Source: an uncultured Erysipelotrichaceae bacterium (lineage in GTDB: Bacteria > Bacillota_I > Bacilli_A > RF39 > UBA660). Taken from it: a DNA stretch of 52,967 bases. A model generated the notes under the pieces. That model ran no database searches. It saw only the letters and a program-made list of their open reading frames with translations, and was not told the DNA's origin. Of this stretch, positions 52,635-52,967 are shown one piece after another; the first letter of the stretch is position 1; every line of letters begins with the position of its first letter. The stretch lies in contig CADCQR010000024.1 of assembly GCA_902803685.1 (NCBI GenBank), positions 1 through 52,967 of the forward strand, in the 5' to 3' direction. Both the position numbers and the translations under genes were made by a program.

Positions 52635-52967
52635 TCTTGTATACAAAACCTAAACCTGTTCCAATTATAGCAATACCTACGATTGTAAATAATAGACTGT
52701 TTGTTGATGTATCTGGTATAGTTACTTTTTTATAGTTTACATATGAAATTTGATAAGATGTATGATTCTTGTCTAATTCAAAATTAACAACTTCTTCACT
52801 TTTCTCATATCCTTTTGGTGCAGACTCTTCGCGCAATGTGTATTTACCATACTCTAGGTCAGTAATTACATATGTATCTTCTGTTGTAGTAAATCTAATT
52901 TCTTTTCCTTTTGAATCAGTGACAACTAAAACCGCATCTTTTAATGGCGCTCCAGTTTCAGCATCTA
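52615..52967 (-). CDS. Pilin-like Cna-B/SpaA surface protein, C-terminal part (runs off right edge)
   Basis: The last 117 codons are open to the right edge in the minus frame. DAETGAPLKDAVLVVTDSKG starts a SpaA/Cna-B domain, and YGKYTLREESAPKGYEKSEE carries the typical E-box glutamate that helps form isopeptide bonds. YKKVTIPDTSTNS, a hydrophobic helix (LLFTIVGIAIIGTGLGFVY) and KNGRKAK form the sorting signal. The pentapeptide-like IPDTS is not LPxTG but matches the VPNTI of the protein at 25035-29465. The gene ends inside the start of the sortase gene, so pilin or adhesin and sortase are one operon. Confidence 0.88.
   Translation of the reverse strand, partial: DAETGAPLKDAVLVVTDSKGKEIRFTTTEDTYVITDLEYGKYTLREESAPKGYEKSEEVVNFELDKNHTSYQISYVNYKKVTIPDTSTNSLLFTIVGIAIIGTGLGFVYKNGRKAK

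Overview
The window is strongly AT-rich DNA from a walled, Gram-positive, low-GC bacterium. It carries gatCAB, ligA, pcrA, an LCP-family protein, an LtaS-type sulfatase, PASTA proteins, a GH73 glucosaminidase, a sortase with sorting-signal substrates, and choline-binding-type repeats. This mix, the simple SD plus TTGnnn/TATAAT promoters and the short intergenic gaps suggest an uncultured gut Firmicute of the Bacilli/Mollicutes-related (RF39- or Erysipelotrichales-like) type. The lineage is an inference. TGA is a stop here: several genes end in ATGA or GTGA overlaps with the next gene, so genetic code 11 applies. No rRNA, tRNA, CRISPR, transposase or phage gene was seen.

Region 1 (1-22,967) is a surface-glycan locus read leftwards in four transcription units. 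From right to left, a long unit (about 22,940 to 8,186) encodes a polymerase/ligase-like membrane protein fused to a GT4 glycosyltransferase, a DUF6056-like membrane protein, three GT2 enzymes, a GT-C-like membrane protein, a UbiA-type polyprenyl-phosphate phosphoribosyltransferase candidate, a HAD phosphatase/GT-C fusion, a decayed acyltransferase/SGNH remnant, another GT2, an intact acyltransferase-3 protein and an SGNH esterase. The next unit encodes a Wzm/Wzt-type ABC exporter. Then comes a single GT2-GT4 fusion. The last unit (4,173 to beyond position 1) encodes a pyruvyltransferase/ferredoxin/FrhB fusion, a PP-loop ATPase-like protein and a choline-binding-repeat protein that runs off the left edge. 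Together these look able to build, decorate, polymerise and export an acylated and possibly pyruvylated polysaccharide.

Region 2 (23,000-41,800) is a cell-envelope block. It holds a kinase-less PASTA protein, a 1476-residue sortase-anchored adhesin, a large GH73 hydrolase with Ig-like repeats, an LCP ligase with an extra extracellular domain and a PASTA-like tail, an LtaS-like enzyme with a small membrane partner, and a three-gene unit. That unit encodes a small membrane protein, a protein with two solute-binding-like domains and a degenerate GGDEF domain, and a BrkB/YihY protein; its promoter carries a perfect 11-bp inverted repeat. Only the two PASTA-bearing genes read rightwards.

Region 3 (41,808-51,009) is core housekeeping: gatCAB, a membrane protein of unknown function, ligA, a sugar nucleotidyltransferase and pcrA. 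Region 4 (51,025-52,967) is a membrane protein of unknown function, a sortase, and the C-terminal end of a pilin-like Cna-B/SpaA protein with a sorting signal.

The best candidates for something new are the redox/pyruvyl/PP-loop operon at the left edge, the HAD-GT-C fusion beside UbiA, and the solute-sensing degenerate-GGDEF operon.
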